From contig CALDOC010000249.1 of the NCBI GenBank assembly GCA_937914675.1, positions 1-6,008 of the forward strand: a stretch of 6,008 nt of DNA, written 5' to 3'. The position numbers and the translations under genes are program-made. Positions 1 to 5,583 of the stretch are shown piece by piece. The stretch is from an uncultured Sulfurimonas sp. Its GTDB lineage: Bacteria > Campylobacterota > Campylobacteria > Campylobacterales > Sulfurimonadaceae. The stretch's first letter is position 1; each line of letters begins with the position of its first letter. The notes under the pieces were generated by a model. The model was not told the DNA's origin and did not search any database. It saw only the letters and a program-made list of their open reading frames with translations.

Positions 1-25
1 AACGATAAAGGAGTTTTGCGGATAA
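1..25 (+). CDS. C-terminal tail of an upstream gene (partial, uncertain)
   Basis: A reading frame open from the window edge ends at TAA 23-25 and overlaps the cheR ATG by one base (TAATG). The last residues would be T-I-K-E-F-C-G. This is the same junction type as the phnA/dgt overlap further along, so an upstream gene translated together with cheR is plausible, but eight codons are too few to recognise a protein. A chemotaxis gene such as cheB would fit the context; this is only inference. Confidence 0.3.
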
Positions 26-810
26 TGTTTAGTTTTTTTAAAAAGAAAAAAGAAGAAATTGTTGAGCAAAAGAAGCGCGAAAATATTGAAGAAACCGATT
101 ATGCGGACGTTACGGAAATAGCCAATTACTTTAAAAATGAGACGGGTGTAACTTTTGACAGGCAAACAAGCATACTCCAAAACAAAGTCATGACTTTTTG
201 TAAACATAGAGATATTTATTCATTTTCAGCTCTTATGAGCGTTCTTGAGTCCGACGCGCTTACAAAACAAGAACTCACTGACTACCTAACGACGAATGAG
301 ACGTTTTTTTATCGTGAATTTAAACAGATACAAGAGCTAGTGGCGCTTGTAAAAAAGAGTCATGCAAACGTAAAGATACTCTGCGCTCCATCCGCCACGG
401 GAGAAGAACCTTATAGCATAGCCATAGCTTTACTCGAAGATGGCGTTAGCCCAAGTAAATTTGAAATAGTTGGCATAGACATAAACGCCGACGCGCTCCA
501 AAAAGCGAAAGACGCCAGATACAAACAAAGAAACGTAAGACTTTTATCTTCACAAATAATCAACGAATATTTTGACGAGAATGATGGAGTCTATACTTTA
601 AAGAGCTCCCTCAAGTCTCTTGTGACGTTCAAGTTGGCCAATATTTTTGACGCGTCTTTTGCAAACATTGGAAAATTTGATTATATATTTTGTAGAAACA
701 TGCTTATATATTTTGACAAACCAACCAAGTTAAAAGCGAAACAAATTTTAGAAGAGATGAGACAAAACAAAGAGCAAGATGTATTTTTTGGTCATGCCGA
801 CCTGTTTTAG
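25..810 (+). CDS. cheR: CheR-type chemoreceptor glutamate O-methyltransferase
   Basis: Cytoplasmic enzyme that transfers methyl groups from S-adenosylmethionine to glutamates on methyl-accepting chemotaxis proteins, giving sensory adaptation. The 261-residue product has a Lys/Glu-rich N-terminus, the helical CheR N-domain (about 25-85), then the SAM-binding domain. Visible family motifs are TTNETFFYRE (89-98), SATGEEPYS (123-131, SAM-binding loop), GIDIN (150-154, with Asp152 the likely ribose-binding acidic residue) and FCRNMLIYFD (222-231). It ends soon after the FFGHADLF strand and carries no C-terminal receptor-tethering extension. The start chosen is ATG 25, with AAAGGAG at 7-13 upstream; a TTG at 16 in the same frame lies only 2 bases from that site. 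No cheB or receptor gene is visible in the window. The family assignment is firm. Confidence 0.93.
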   Translation: MFSFFKKKKEEIVEQKKRENIEETDYADVTEIANYFKNETGVTFDRQTSILQNKVMTFCKHRDIYSFSALMSVLESDALTKQELTDYLTTNETFFYREFKQIQELVALVKKSHANVKILCAPSATGEEPYSIAIALLEDGVSPSKFEIVGIDINADALQKAKDARYKQRNVRLLSSQIINEYFDENDGVYTLKSSLKSLVTFKLANIFDASFANIGKFDYIFCRNMLIYFDKPTKLKAKQILEEMRQNKEQDVFFGHADLF

Positions 811-842
811 CGCTTTATATTAGGTTTTTATCTTACATAAGC

Positions 843-848
843 TACAAT
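843..848 (+). promoter_or_regulatory. Candidate -10 box for the phnA-dgt pair
   Basis: TACAAT lies 28 bases upstream of the phnA ATG, after a T-rich stretch (TTTTTATCTT, 825-834) as is common in Campylobacterota promoters. No convincing -35 box is seen. The 66-base gap after cheR has no clear terminator, so readthrough from cheR is also possible. Confidence 0.4.
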
Positions 849-876
849 TCACCCAAGAAAACATAAGGTGGAAATA

Positions 877-1419
877 ATGAGTTTAGAGACGAGAAGTGGT
901 GGAATTTGTGAATTATGCGGAAGCAACGAGGGCTTAAGCGCTTTGGAAGTTCCACAAGGCGACGCCAGCGAGGATCAGTCCGTTTACGTATGCTCAAACT
1001 GTAAAACTCAAATAGAGAGTGGAGAGCTCGAAGAGTCGCACTTTAACTGCTTAAACGACTCTATGTGGAGTGAAACGCCAGCCGTTAAAGTTATGTCGGC
1101 GATACTTTTAAACAAGCTTGCTCGTCAAGATTTACTAGAGATGATGTACCTCGAAGAAGCGGAACAATCTTGGGTCGATAAAGCACTCAACGCGAATGCG
1201 AACAAACTTGTTCACAAGGACGCCAACGGAGTAATTTTAAACGCCGGCGACTCCATCGTGATACTAAAAGACCTGGAAGTAAAAGGCGCTGGATTTACTG
1301 CAAAACGTGGAACCACAGTCACGAGAATCGCTCTTCCAGCCGACATGGACGACCACATAGAAGGCCGCGTGAATGGAACTAAAATTTTCCTCAAAACAGA
1401 ATTTATCAAAAAAGCGTAA
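877..1419 (+). CDS. phnA: PhnA/YjdM-family zinc-ribbon protein
   Basis: The 180-residue protein belongs to the PhnA (YjdM) family, long form. The N-terminal zinc ribbon has C11-x2-C14 and C39-x2-C42. A middle helical part follows (about 55-105, containing SMWSETPAVKVMSAILLNKL). The C-terminal 70 residues (from about HKDANG 113) match the SH3-like PhnA domain, with GDSIVILKDLEVKG and RGTTVTRI. The family was named from its place near phosphonate genes in E. coli; no phosphonate gene is present here and the molecular role is unknown. The name should not be read as phosphonoacetate hydrolase, which is a different enzyme also called PhnA. ATG 877 is preferred over the in-frame GTG at 868 because the AAGGTGGA site (866-873 region) would overlap that GTG. 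The stop overlaps the next gene by one base. Confidence 0.88.
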   Translation: MSLETRSGGICELCGSNEGLSALEVPQGDASEDQSVYVCSNCKTQIESGELEESHFNCLNDSMWSETPAVKVMSAILLNKLARQDLLEMMYLEEAEQSWVDKALNANANKLVHKDANGVILNAGDSIVILKDLEVKGAGFTAKRGTTVTRIALPADMDDHIEGRVNGTKIFLKTEFIKKA

Positions 1420-2516
1420 TGAAACCGTACGAAAGATTTCACAAAATAGACAAAGATTTTCGCAACCCTTACGCTAGGGACCGAGACAGGATCATCCACT
1501 CCGGTTCCTTTAGAAAGCTTGAGTACAAAACTCAGGTTTTTTTGAATCAAGAGGGAGATTTTTTTCGCACTCGTCTCACTCATAGTCTCGAAGTGTCGCA
1601 AATTGCGCGATCCATCACCTCTCACTTAGGACTAAACGAGTCTCTAGCGGAAGCGATCGCCTTGGCTCATGATTTGGGACACACTCCTTTTGGTCATGTT
1701 GGTGGAGACGCATTGGACGAGTGTTTGAAAGCGGATGGATTTAATCGAGGATTTGAACACAACTTTCAAAGTTTTCGAGTGATTTCGTCCATAGAAAAAC
1801 GGTATAAAGATTTTGATGGCCTGAATCTCACGTTCGCCACTTTAGAAGGCGTGCTCAAACACTCTTATCCATACAAAAAAAGCTTTTTGCCCGCCACCAT
1901 TCACGAACGCTTCAACCTCGACACTCATCCATCCATAGAAGCCATGATAGTCGACCGCGCCGACGAGATAGCGTACATAAGTCATGACATAGACGATGGA
2001 GTCAACTCGGGACTTATTAATTTTGAAGATTTAAGAGAGAGCGAGTTGGCTACTGAAATACTTGAAAAAGTCGCTCTTGAGGGAGTGGGACGCGAAAATG
2101 ACGAAATGTTTCGTTATCGCTTTAGTTCTCATCTCATAAACAAGCTAGTTTATTCGCTTCTTGATTACGCAAAAGAGCGAGTTGAGATTGGAGAGGTTCT
2201 GAGTGCTTCGCTCGAGAGTAAATTGCCAATTCCCATAGGTTTTGAGCCAGAGTTGGAGACAAAAATCAAAAAGCTTAAAAAACTGCTTTTTGTAAAAATG
2301 TATCAACACAAAGACATAGTGAGAAAAATGTACGCTGGAAAACAAGCCATAAAAGGTTTGTACAAAGGTCTCATGGATGATGAAAAAATGCTTCCGGAGT
2401 TTTACCATAAGCAGTTGGACAAAAGAGAAAAGCACAGAATCATAGCCGACTACATGGCGTCGATGAGTGACAGATACGCGCTTAAGTTTTACAATGAGAT
2501 GTACGGAAGAATGTGA
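1419..2516 (+). CDS. dgt: HD-domain dGTPase-like deoxynucleotide triphosphohydrolase
   Basis: Likely cytoplasmic metal-dependent enzyme that splits dNTPs into deoxynucleoside and triphosphate, controlling dNTP pools. The 365-residue product carries the HD metal site: His55 in RTRLTHS, His84-Asp85 in ALAHDLGHTPFGH, and Asp182 in DRADEIAY. It also has the family features RIIHSGSFRKLEYKTQVF (24-41), the EHNFQSFRVI segment (113-122) that is catalytic in Dgt enzymes, and SHDIDDGV (188-195). The length fits the shorter dGTPase-like class rather than the ~500-residue E. coli Dgt. The true substrate preference (dGTP or several dNTPs) cannot be read from sequence. The start codon overlaps the phnA stop (TAATG) and no good ribosome binding site precedes it, so translation is probably coupled to phnA. 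Confidence 0.92.
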   Translation: MKPYERFHKIDKDFRNPYARDRDRIIHSGSFRKLEYKTQVFLNQEGDFFRTRLTHSLEVSQIARSITSHLGLNESLAEAIALAHDLGHTPFGHVGGDALDECLKADGFNRGFEHNFQSFRVISSIEKRYKDFDGLNLTFATLEGVLKHSYPYKKSFLPATIHERFNLDTHPSIEAMIVDRADEIAYISHDIDDGVNSGLINFEDLRESELATEILEKVALEGVGRENDEMFRYRFSSHLINKLVYSLLDYAKERVEIGEVLSASLESKLPIPIGFEPELETKIKKLKKLLFVKMYQHKDIVRKMYAGKQAIKGLYKGLMDDEKMLPEFYHKQLDKREKHRIIADYMASMSDRYALKFYNEMYGRM

Positions 2517-2564
2517 TGAATGAAGTGTGTTTTAGTTGGGGTTAAATTTTGCTTGTTAGAAGAA

Positions 2565-2590
2565 AGACGCGAACCCTAGGGCTCGCGTCT
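2565..2590. terminator. Stem-loop between convergent dgt and rpsU
   Basis: Perfect 8-bp inverted repeat AGACGCGA (2565-2572) / TCGCGTCT (2583-2590). The 10-base loop contains the palindrome CCCTAGGG, which may add two inner pairs. It is 5 bases past the rpsU stop and 48 bases past the dgt stop. On the minus strand only a short T-rich run (TTCT) follows; on the plus strand ATTCC follows. It is a plausible shared terminator, strongest for rpsU, but without a classic T-tract on either side. Confidence 0.6.
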
Positions 2591-2595
2591 ATTCC

Positions 2596-2808
2596 TTACA
2601 GACGTGATTCATAACGTCTCATCATATAAAGACGCTTAAGCATCTTTTTACGAGAAGCAATTTTGAATTTCTTAAGTTTTTCAGTTGCTGTTTCATGGAA
2701 ACGGCGAGCACGAGCTTCAGTAACGATTAAGTTACGGTCAGTCTGCTTTTTGAAACGTCTATAAGAAGCGTCAAAACTATCGTCATGGCGTAGGATAATT
2801 CCTGGCAT
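2596..2808 (-). CDS. rpsU: 30S ribosomal protein S21
   Basis: Small basic subunit protein of the ribosome, bound near the 3' end of 16S rRNA and involved in selection of start sites. The 70-residue length and sequence are typical: MPGIILRHDDSFDASYRRFK at the N-terminus, then a Lys/Arg-rich helical body ending in MLKRLYMMRRYESRL. The start ATG (2806-2808) is preceded by GGGTGAT, which matches the 3' end of 16S rRNA, with 5 bases of spacing. It stands alone with its own promoter upstream and a stem-loop just after the stop, so it looks monocistronic; it is not next to dnaG or rpoD as in Gammaproteobacteria. Confidence 0.96.
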   Translation of the reverse strand: MPGIILRHDDSFDASYRRFKKQTDRNLIVTEARARRFHETATEKLKKFKIASRKKMLKRLYMMRRYESRL

Positions 2809-2847
2809 ATCACATCACCCACTTTCTTTAAAATTTGTCGAATTGAA

Positions 2848-2875
2848 ATTATACCCTAATTGTTGAATATATCAA
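2848..2875 (-). promoter_or_regulatory. rpsU promoter
   Basis: On the minus strand TTGATA (2875-2870, five of six to TTGACA) and a perfect TATAAT (2853-2848) are separated by 16 bases. Transcription would start near 2841, giving a leader of about 33 bases. It is the best sigma-70-type promoter in the window, as expected for a ribosomal protein gene. Confidence 0.75.
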
Positions 2876-2913
2876 AAAAATATTCTTTGCAAAAAGCTTG
2901 TTATTTTTTGCAA
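2874..2913 (-). terminator. Candidate terminator overlapping the 3' end of the comEA-like gene
   Basis: TTGCAAAAA (2887-2895) and TTTTTGCAA (2905-2913) form a perfect 9-bp inverted repeat around a 9-base loop. On the minus strand a run of seven T (2880-2874) follows six bases after the stem. The stem lies over the last codons and the stop of the comEA-like gene. The stem is AT-rich and the T run is slightly late, so strength is uncertain. The -35 box of rpsU sits directly beside the T run. Confidence 0.45.
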
Positions 2914-3149
2914 GCTCCTACTTTTAAATTCTCTCTATTATTCTCTAAAAACTTTTTACCAAAGCCTTTCACGTTAACTATCTCATCAACTTTAGTAAAA
3001 CAGTGAATTTTTCTATACTCAACAATAGCCTCCGCTTTTTTACTTCCTATGCCATTCACTGTTGACAACTCTTTCTCGCTAGCGCTATTTATATCTACCG
3101 TGGCAAATAAAAAACTAACTGCCAACACAACCAAAACTAAAAACTTCAT
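2901..3149 (-). CDS. comEA: ComEA-like secreted helix-hairpin-helix DNA-binding protein
   Basis: Short ComEA-family protein (82 residues), expected to bind double-stranded DNA non-specifically outside the inner membrane during DNA uptake for natural transformation. Residues 1-16 form a signal peptide (M-K then a hydrophobic run ending LFA), with likely cleavage before TVDIN. The mature part holds the ComEA (HhH)2 module: VDINSASEKELSTVNGIGSK (18-37), with hairpin NGIG 32-35, and a second hairpin KGFG (61-64). Two cysteines (50 and 80) could form a disulfide in the periplasm. ATG 3147-3149 is preceded by AAAGG (3161-3157) with 7 bases of spacing. No other competence gene is near, so a role in transformation is inferred from the family. 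Confidence 0.9.
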   Translation of the reverse strand: MKFLVLVVLAVSFLFATVDINSASEKELSTVNGIGSKKAEAIVEYRKIHCFTKVDEIVNVKGFGKKFLENNRENLKVGACKK

Positions 3150-3176
3150 ACAACAACCTTTAATTAAATTTTAACA

Positions 3177-3185
3177 ATTCTATCA
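3177..3185 (-). promoter_or_regulatory. Candidate extended -10 promoter for the comEA-like gene
   Basis: The minus strand reads TGATAGAAT: an extended -10 (TGn) followed by TAGAAT (five of six to TATAAT), 28 bases before the start codon. Upstream is T-rich (AATATTTTTC) with no -35 box, as is common in this phylum. Confidence 0.45.
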
Positions 3186-3225
3186 TAAGATTTGAAAAAT
3201 ATTAGAAAATATTTCGTTTTGTCAT

Positions 3226-3251
3226 ATATTTTAGTATATTCTCTAAAATAT
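3226..3251. terminator. AT-rich stem-loop after the WecA-family gene
   Basis: Perfect 9-bp inverted repeat ATATTTTAG (3226-3234) / CTAAAATAT (3243-3251) with an 8-base loop, 8 bases past the stop of the transferase gene on the minus strand. No T-tract follows the stem on that strand. A second small inverted repeat (AAATATT/AATATTT, 3197-3214) lies closer to comEA. They may mark the end of the transcript, but both are almost pure A/T and could be chance. Confidence 0.35.
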
Positions 3252-3259
3252 TTAACAAT

Positions 3260-4288
3260 CTACTCATCCACATGGTCAATTGTGTTCTGTCTTTTTTTAA
3301 TTCCAGTAAATATCATATAGAAAACAACAAATATAATAGCGAAAATAAAGAGCGCGAATAGTGGTAAAAATCCATCGGGATTATCTGAAATTTGCACTGC
3401 GAGTATATACCCGATACTACTAAACAGAATCTGTAAAAGAGACAGAAATATAACGGTTTTTTTAACGTTGTTGTCAAAGAACTTCACTAATATATGATGC
3501 AAATGCGTTTTGTCAGCTGAAAACGGTGAGGCTTTTCTTCGTATGCGTCTTAACATAACTATCAGAGTGTCTAAAATGGGAATGGCAATAAAATAGAGTA
3601 ATGTGACGGGCTGAACGTACTCTGTACTCATGACCGCTAAAACGCTCACTATGAAACCCAAAGTCAGACTCCCGCTATCTCCCATAAACACTTTTGCGGG
3701 ATTCCAATTGAGAAACATAAAACCCACTACGCTCGCCATTGAGTAGGTAGAAAGCATATATATGAAAGCGTTTCCATTTTCATGCCCTACGTACGCAAAA
3801 GACGCTAAGATTATGATACTAAGAGAGCCCGCCAAGCCGTCTAGTCCGTCTACAAGATTAAGCGCGTTAGTAAGTCCAGCCATCGCCAACAACGAAAAAG
3901 GCAGCGCGAGCCAATACAGTGAAAGCTCATAGCCAAACAATCTCCCCAAAGTGTCAAAACTAACGCCATTTATCCACATTAAAATAACTGCCGCAAAAAT
4001 AAAAACAAATTTCATTTTCGGTGAGACGTCATGCCTATCGTCTAAAACGCCAATCCCAAACACCATCAATATTGCCACAAAAACAAACCAATATTCCAAA
4101 GAGAGTTGAAGATTGAAGAACAACATAGCCATAAATATCGCGCTCACAAAGCCTATGCCAGCGCCACTAGCGATTATGCTGCAATGATGACTACGTTCAT
4201 TTGGCACATCCAAAAGTTTTAGCGAATGAGCGTATCTTACAACTAGCAAAACAAGAAGATAAGACACAATTGTTATAAATATTAGCAA
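3260..4288 (-). CDS. WecA/MraY-family polyprenyl-phosphate sugar-1-phosphate transferase
   Basis: Integral membrane enzyme that moves a sugar-1-phosphate (probably an N-acetylhexosamine) from a UDP-sugar to undecaprenyl phosphate, the first step of O-antigen or surface polysaccharide synthesis. Family motifs, numbered from the TTG at 4294: DVPNERSHH (29-37), DDRHD (85-89, metal-binding Asp pair), NALNLVDGLDGLAG (143-156), NWNPAKVFMGDSGS (196-209) and the HLHH motif (264-267). About ten hydrophobic segments span the chain. The short N-terminus and HLHH style fit WecA/WbpL rather than peptidoglycan MraY. Two in-frame TTG codons are possible starts: 4294 is only 2 bases from AGAGG, while 4288 has 8 bases of spacing and is chosen (342 residues). 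No other polysaccharide gene is in the window, so the glycan served is unknown. Confidence 0.88.
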   Translation of the reverse strand: MLIFITIVSYLLVLLVVRYAHSLKLLDVPNERSHHCSIIASGAGIGFVSAIFMAMLFFNLQLSLEYWFVFVAILMVFGIGVLDDRHDVSPKMKFVFIFAAVILMWINGVSFDTLGRLFGYELSLYWLALPFSLLAMAGLTNALNLVDGLDGLAGSLSIIILASFAYVGHENGNAFIYMLSTYSMASVVGFMFLNWNPAKVFMGDSGSLTLGFIVSVLAVMSTEYVQPVTLLYFIAIPILDTLIVMLRRIRRKASPFSADKTHLHHILVKFFDNNVKKTVIFLSLLQILFSSIGYILAVQISDNPDGFLPLFALFIFAIIFVVFYMIFTGIKKRQNTIDHVDE

Positions 4289-4302
4289 ATTCAAAACCTC
4301 TG

Positions 4303-4326
4303 TAATTTCATATATAATTTCATATA
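4303..4326. repeat. Perfect 12-bp tandem duplication in the transferase leader
   Basis: TAATTTCATATA occurs twice head to tail (4303-4314 and 4315-4326) with no mismatch. On the coding (minus) strand it sits just upstream of the AGAGG ribosome binding site and close to the predicted transcription start, so a change in copy number would change leader length but not the reading frame. Confidence 0.85.
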
Positions 4327-4329
4327 GCG

Positions 4330-4335
4330 ATTTTA
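4330..4335 (-). promoter_or_regulatory. Candidate -10 box for the transferase gene
   Basis: The minus strand reads TAAAAT (five of six to TATAAT), which would start transcription around 4323, within the tandem duplication. No -35 box is recognisable. Weak prediction. Confidence 0.3.
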
Positions 4336-4364
4336 TCTCATTTCCCTTTATATGTACCTAAATA

Positions 4365-4381
4365 GTAAATAACTTATTTAC
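4365..4381. promoter_or_regulatory. 17-bp palindrome, possible operator
   Basis: GTAAATAA-C-TTATTTAC is a perfect inverted repeat with 8-bp arms and a single central base. It is about 30 bases upstream of the candidate -10 box of the transferase gene, where an activator or repressor could bind. It is AT-rich, no known regulator is assigned, and arms with a one-base spacer are a protein-site shape rather than an RNA hairpin. The rest of the spacer between the Rpn and transferase genes (4382-4472) shows no clear gene or terminator. Confidence 0.35.
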
Positions 4382-4472
4382 ATTTAAGAGAACTCTGTGT
4401 CTACTACGGAACACTCTCGGTTTGTTTTATTTTTCATCGGATTTACCTACTGTGTTTCTGGCTTGCCCTAGC

Positions 4473-5333
4473 TTACTTTCGCAAATTCTCCACAGCCTCT
4501 ACACTCAAACCTGTTTTAAAAGAGATAGTTTCATCATCCAAAATATCAAGCAAATTTTTTGCAATTTGTATTTTTTCTTCTAATTTACCTTGCTCTAAAC
4601 CTTTCTCCATCCCTTTCTCAAACCCCTCTTCATCAGCTTTTAAGACAGCAAGTTTTTGTATGGAGATAAACTCTTTGCGTTTATGTTGCGCTTCTAGTTC
4701 ATCTTTGTTTAGATTGGCTTCATTGGCATTTTGGAGCGCTTGTTTGATAGTTTCGTCGAGATTATTTGGGATATATTCGAGACTTCCGGCATTTTGCACA
4801 AAATAAATCCATTGCTCTTTTATGTTTTCTAGCGCGTCAATCTCTTTTTTAAATTTTGGGAGTTCTACAAATATAAGTTCTATATCATCGCTATAATTTA
4901 TAAACTGCTCTTTTTCTATTAGTTTAAATTTATTAACAACGCTTTCGCTCTCTTCGAACATAATAAAATCAACGATGCTAAGCCCTATGACTGGATTTAA
5001 AAGGTGGTAATCTTCCGCTTTGTTGAGTTGGATGGAGTAGTTTTTGGCTGCGTTGTAAAGGACTCTTTTTTCAAACCCTTTATGGTTGAGTATTTGCATC
5101 TCTATGATTACTTTTGTGTCATCGTCCAAAACCGCTTTTACGTCAACAAAGGTGTCTTTCACCCCTTTGATCATAGGGATGTTATAAGGGTCAACTATAA
5201 CTAAATCTTTGATTTTGTATTTCGCGTTCTCATATACAAGCGCGTTTAAAAAGCTCATAAGTATCTCTTTGCTTTCCTCGCTGCCAAAGACTTTTTTAAA
5301 AGCGTAATCTGTTTTTACATCTAAGAAATTCAT
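4473..5333 (-). CDS. Rpn-family PD-(D/E)XK nuclease / putative transposase
   Basis: The 286-residue protein belongs to the Rpn (recombination-promoting nuclease, PDDEXK_2) family. Such proteins are DNA endonucleases that raise RecA-independent recombination in E. coli, and some act against phage. The N-terminus MNFLDVKTDYAFKKVFGSEE is the family hallmark (DYAFKKVFG at 9-17). The PD-(D/E)XK core is seen as Asp64 in FVDVKAV and E78-M-Q80 in VIIEMQ, followed by KRVLYNAAKNYS (89-100). After a helical middle comes a charged repeat, GFEKGMEKGLEQGKLEEK (237-254), then a conserved-looking tail. It appears full length and undamaged. ATG 5331-5333 is preceded by AAGG with 8 bases of spacing and a TATAAT promoter. 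There are no terminal inverted repeats, so it is not a classical insertion sequence. Confidence 0.9.
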   Translation of the reverse strand: MNFLDVKTDYAFKKVFGSEESKEILMSFLNALVYENAKYKIKDLVIVDPYNIPMIKGVKDTFVDVKAVLDDDTKVIIEMQILNHKGFEKRVLYNAAKNYSIQLNKAEDYHLLNPVIGLSIVDFIMFEESESVVNKFKLIEKEQFINYSDDIELIFVELPKFKKEIDALENIKEQWIYFVQNAGSLEYIPNNLDETIKQALQNANEANLNKDELEAQHKRKEFISIQKLAVLKADEEGFEKGMEKGLEQGKLEEKIQIAKNLLDILDDETISFKTGLSVEAVENLRK

Positions 5334-5358
5334 GGAGTCAGCCTTATTTTTTGCGTAA

Positions 5359-5387
5359 ATTATATCTTATTTTTGATTGGGTTTGAA
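5359..5387 (-). promoter_or_regulatory. Promoter of the Rpn gene
   Basis: On the minus strand a perfect TATAAT (5364-5359) lies 25 bases before the start codon. TTCAAA (5387-5382, four of six to TTGACA) is 17 bases further upstream. Transcription would start near 5352, giving a short leader of about 20 bases that holds the AAGG site. Confidence 0.6.
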
Positions 5388-5453
5388 AAGTAAATCTTTG
5401 ACCCTGACTTTTCTTGACACAGATGATGGGTTTATATCTAAAAGCTTGCACAT
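5367..5453 (-). pseudogene. Short helix-turn-helix-like reading frame, possible gene remnant
   Basis: A 28-codon frame from ATG 5451-5453 to TAA 5367-5369 reads MCKLLDINPSSV, then SRKVRVKDLLFKPNQK. The first half resembles the recognition part of a helix-turn-helix (LL-x-I-x-x-SSVSR), of the kind found at the C-terminus of some transposases and in regulators. No ribosome binding site precedes the ATG, a TAG is two codons upstream, and the frame runs up to the Rpn promoter. The preceding DNA in other frames gives no recognisable protein. It may be the decayed end of a mobile-element gene, or chance. Confidence 0.25.
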
Positions 5454-5481
5454 CCGAAACTAGGAAGTAGAGAATCTTTGT

Positions 5482-5583
5482 TTAATGATGAGCTTTATTA
5501 TCAAAGTGTTTTGCCGTATCGACAACTACATAAACAATAGTTCCTAACACAACTAAACTGGCAAATATAAATAAATATTCCAT
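5482..5583 (-). CDS. Small single-span membrane protein (33 residues)
   Basis: Unrecognised protein. It starts MEYLFIFASLVVLGTIVYVV, a single hydrophobic span of about 20 residues, then a short polar tail VDTAKHFDNKAHH with three histidines. It resembles the general plan of small accessory subunits of membrane complexes, but no family is identified. The ATG (5581-5583) has one of the best ribosome binding sites in the window (GGAGA, 5595-5591, about 7 bases of spacing). The start overlaps the stop of another small frame (TAATG), the same junction seen at phnA/dgt. Terminal HH then TAA; no clear terminator follows. The ribosome site, clean transmembrane span and charged tail make a real gene likely. 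Confidence 0.6.
   Translation of the reverse strand: MEYLFIFASLVVLGTIVYVVVDTAKHFDNKAHH

Noticed and set aside
16..27. TTG at 16 as the cheR start
   Set aside because: It is only 2 bases from AAAGGAG; the ATG at 25 has workable spacing and gives the usual family N-terminus.
868..879. GTG at 868 as the phnA start
   Set aside because: It lies inside the AAGGTGGA ribosome site; the ATG at 877 is well placed.
877..1419. Phosphonoacetate hydrolase function from the name PhnA
   Set aside because: The zinc-ribbon YjdM/PhnA family is unrelated to the phosphonoacetate hydrolase that shares the name, and no phosphonate gene is nearby.
1212..1625. 137-codon minus-strand frame across phnA and dgt
   Set aside because: It is fully antisense to two well-supported genes, has no recognisable domain, and its Ser/Val/Phe-rich composition is that of an antisense shadow.
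2145..2435. 96-codon minus-strand frame within dgt
   Set aside because: Antisense to the C-terminal part of the dGTPase-like gene; the Phe/Leu-rich peptide mirrors its Lys/Glu codons.
2516..2545. Nine-residue frame overlapping the dgt stop (ATGA)
   Set aside because: Too short, no homology signal, and directly before the terminator stem.
4384..4437. 17-residue minus-strand frame MKNKTNRECSVVDTEFS between the Rpn and transferase genes
   Set aside because: Only a poor AGG upstream at long spacing, no membrane span or motif; likely chance.
5004..5204. 66-codon plus-strand frame within the Rpn gene
   Set aside because: Antisense to the nuclease core region; no ribosome site or domain.
4473..5583. 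Complete insertion sequence around the Rpn gene
   Set aside because: No terminal inverted repeats or target duplication could be found on either side of the gene.
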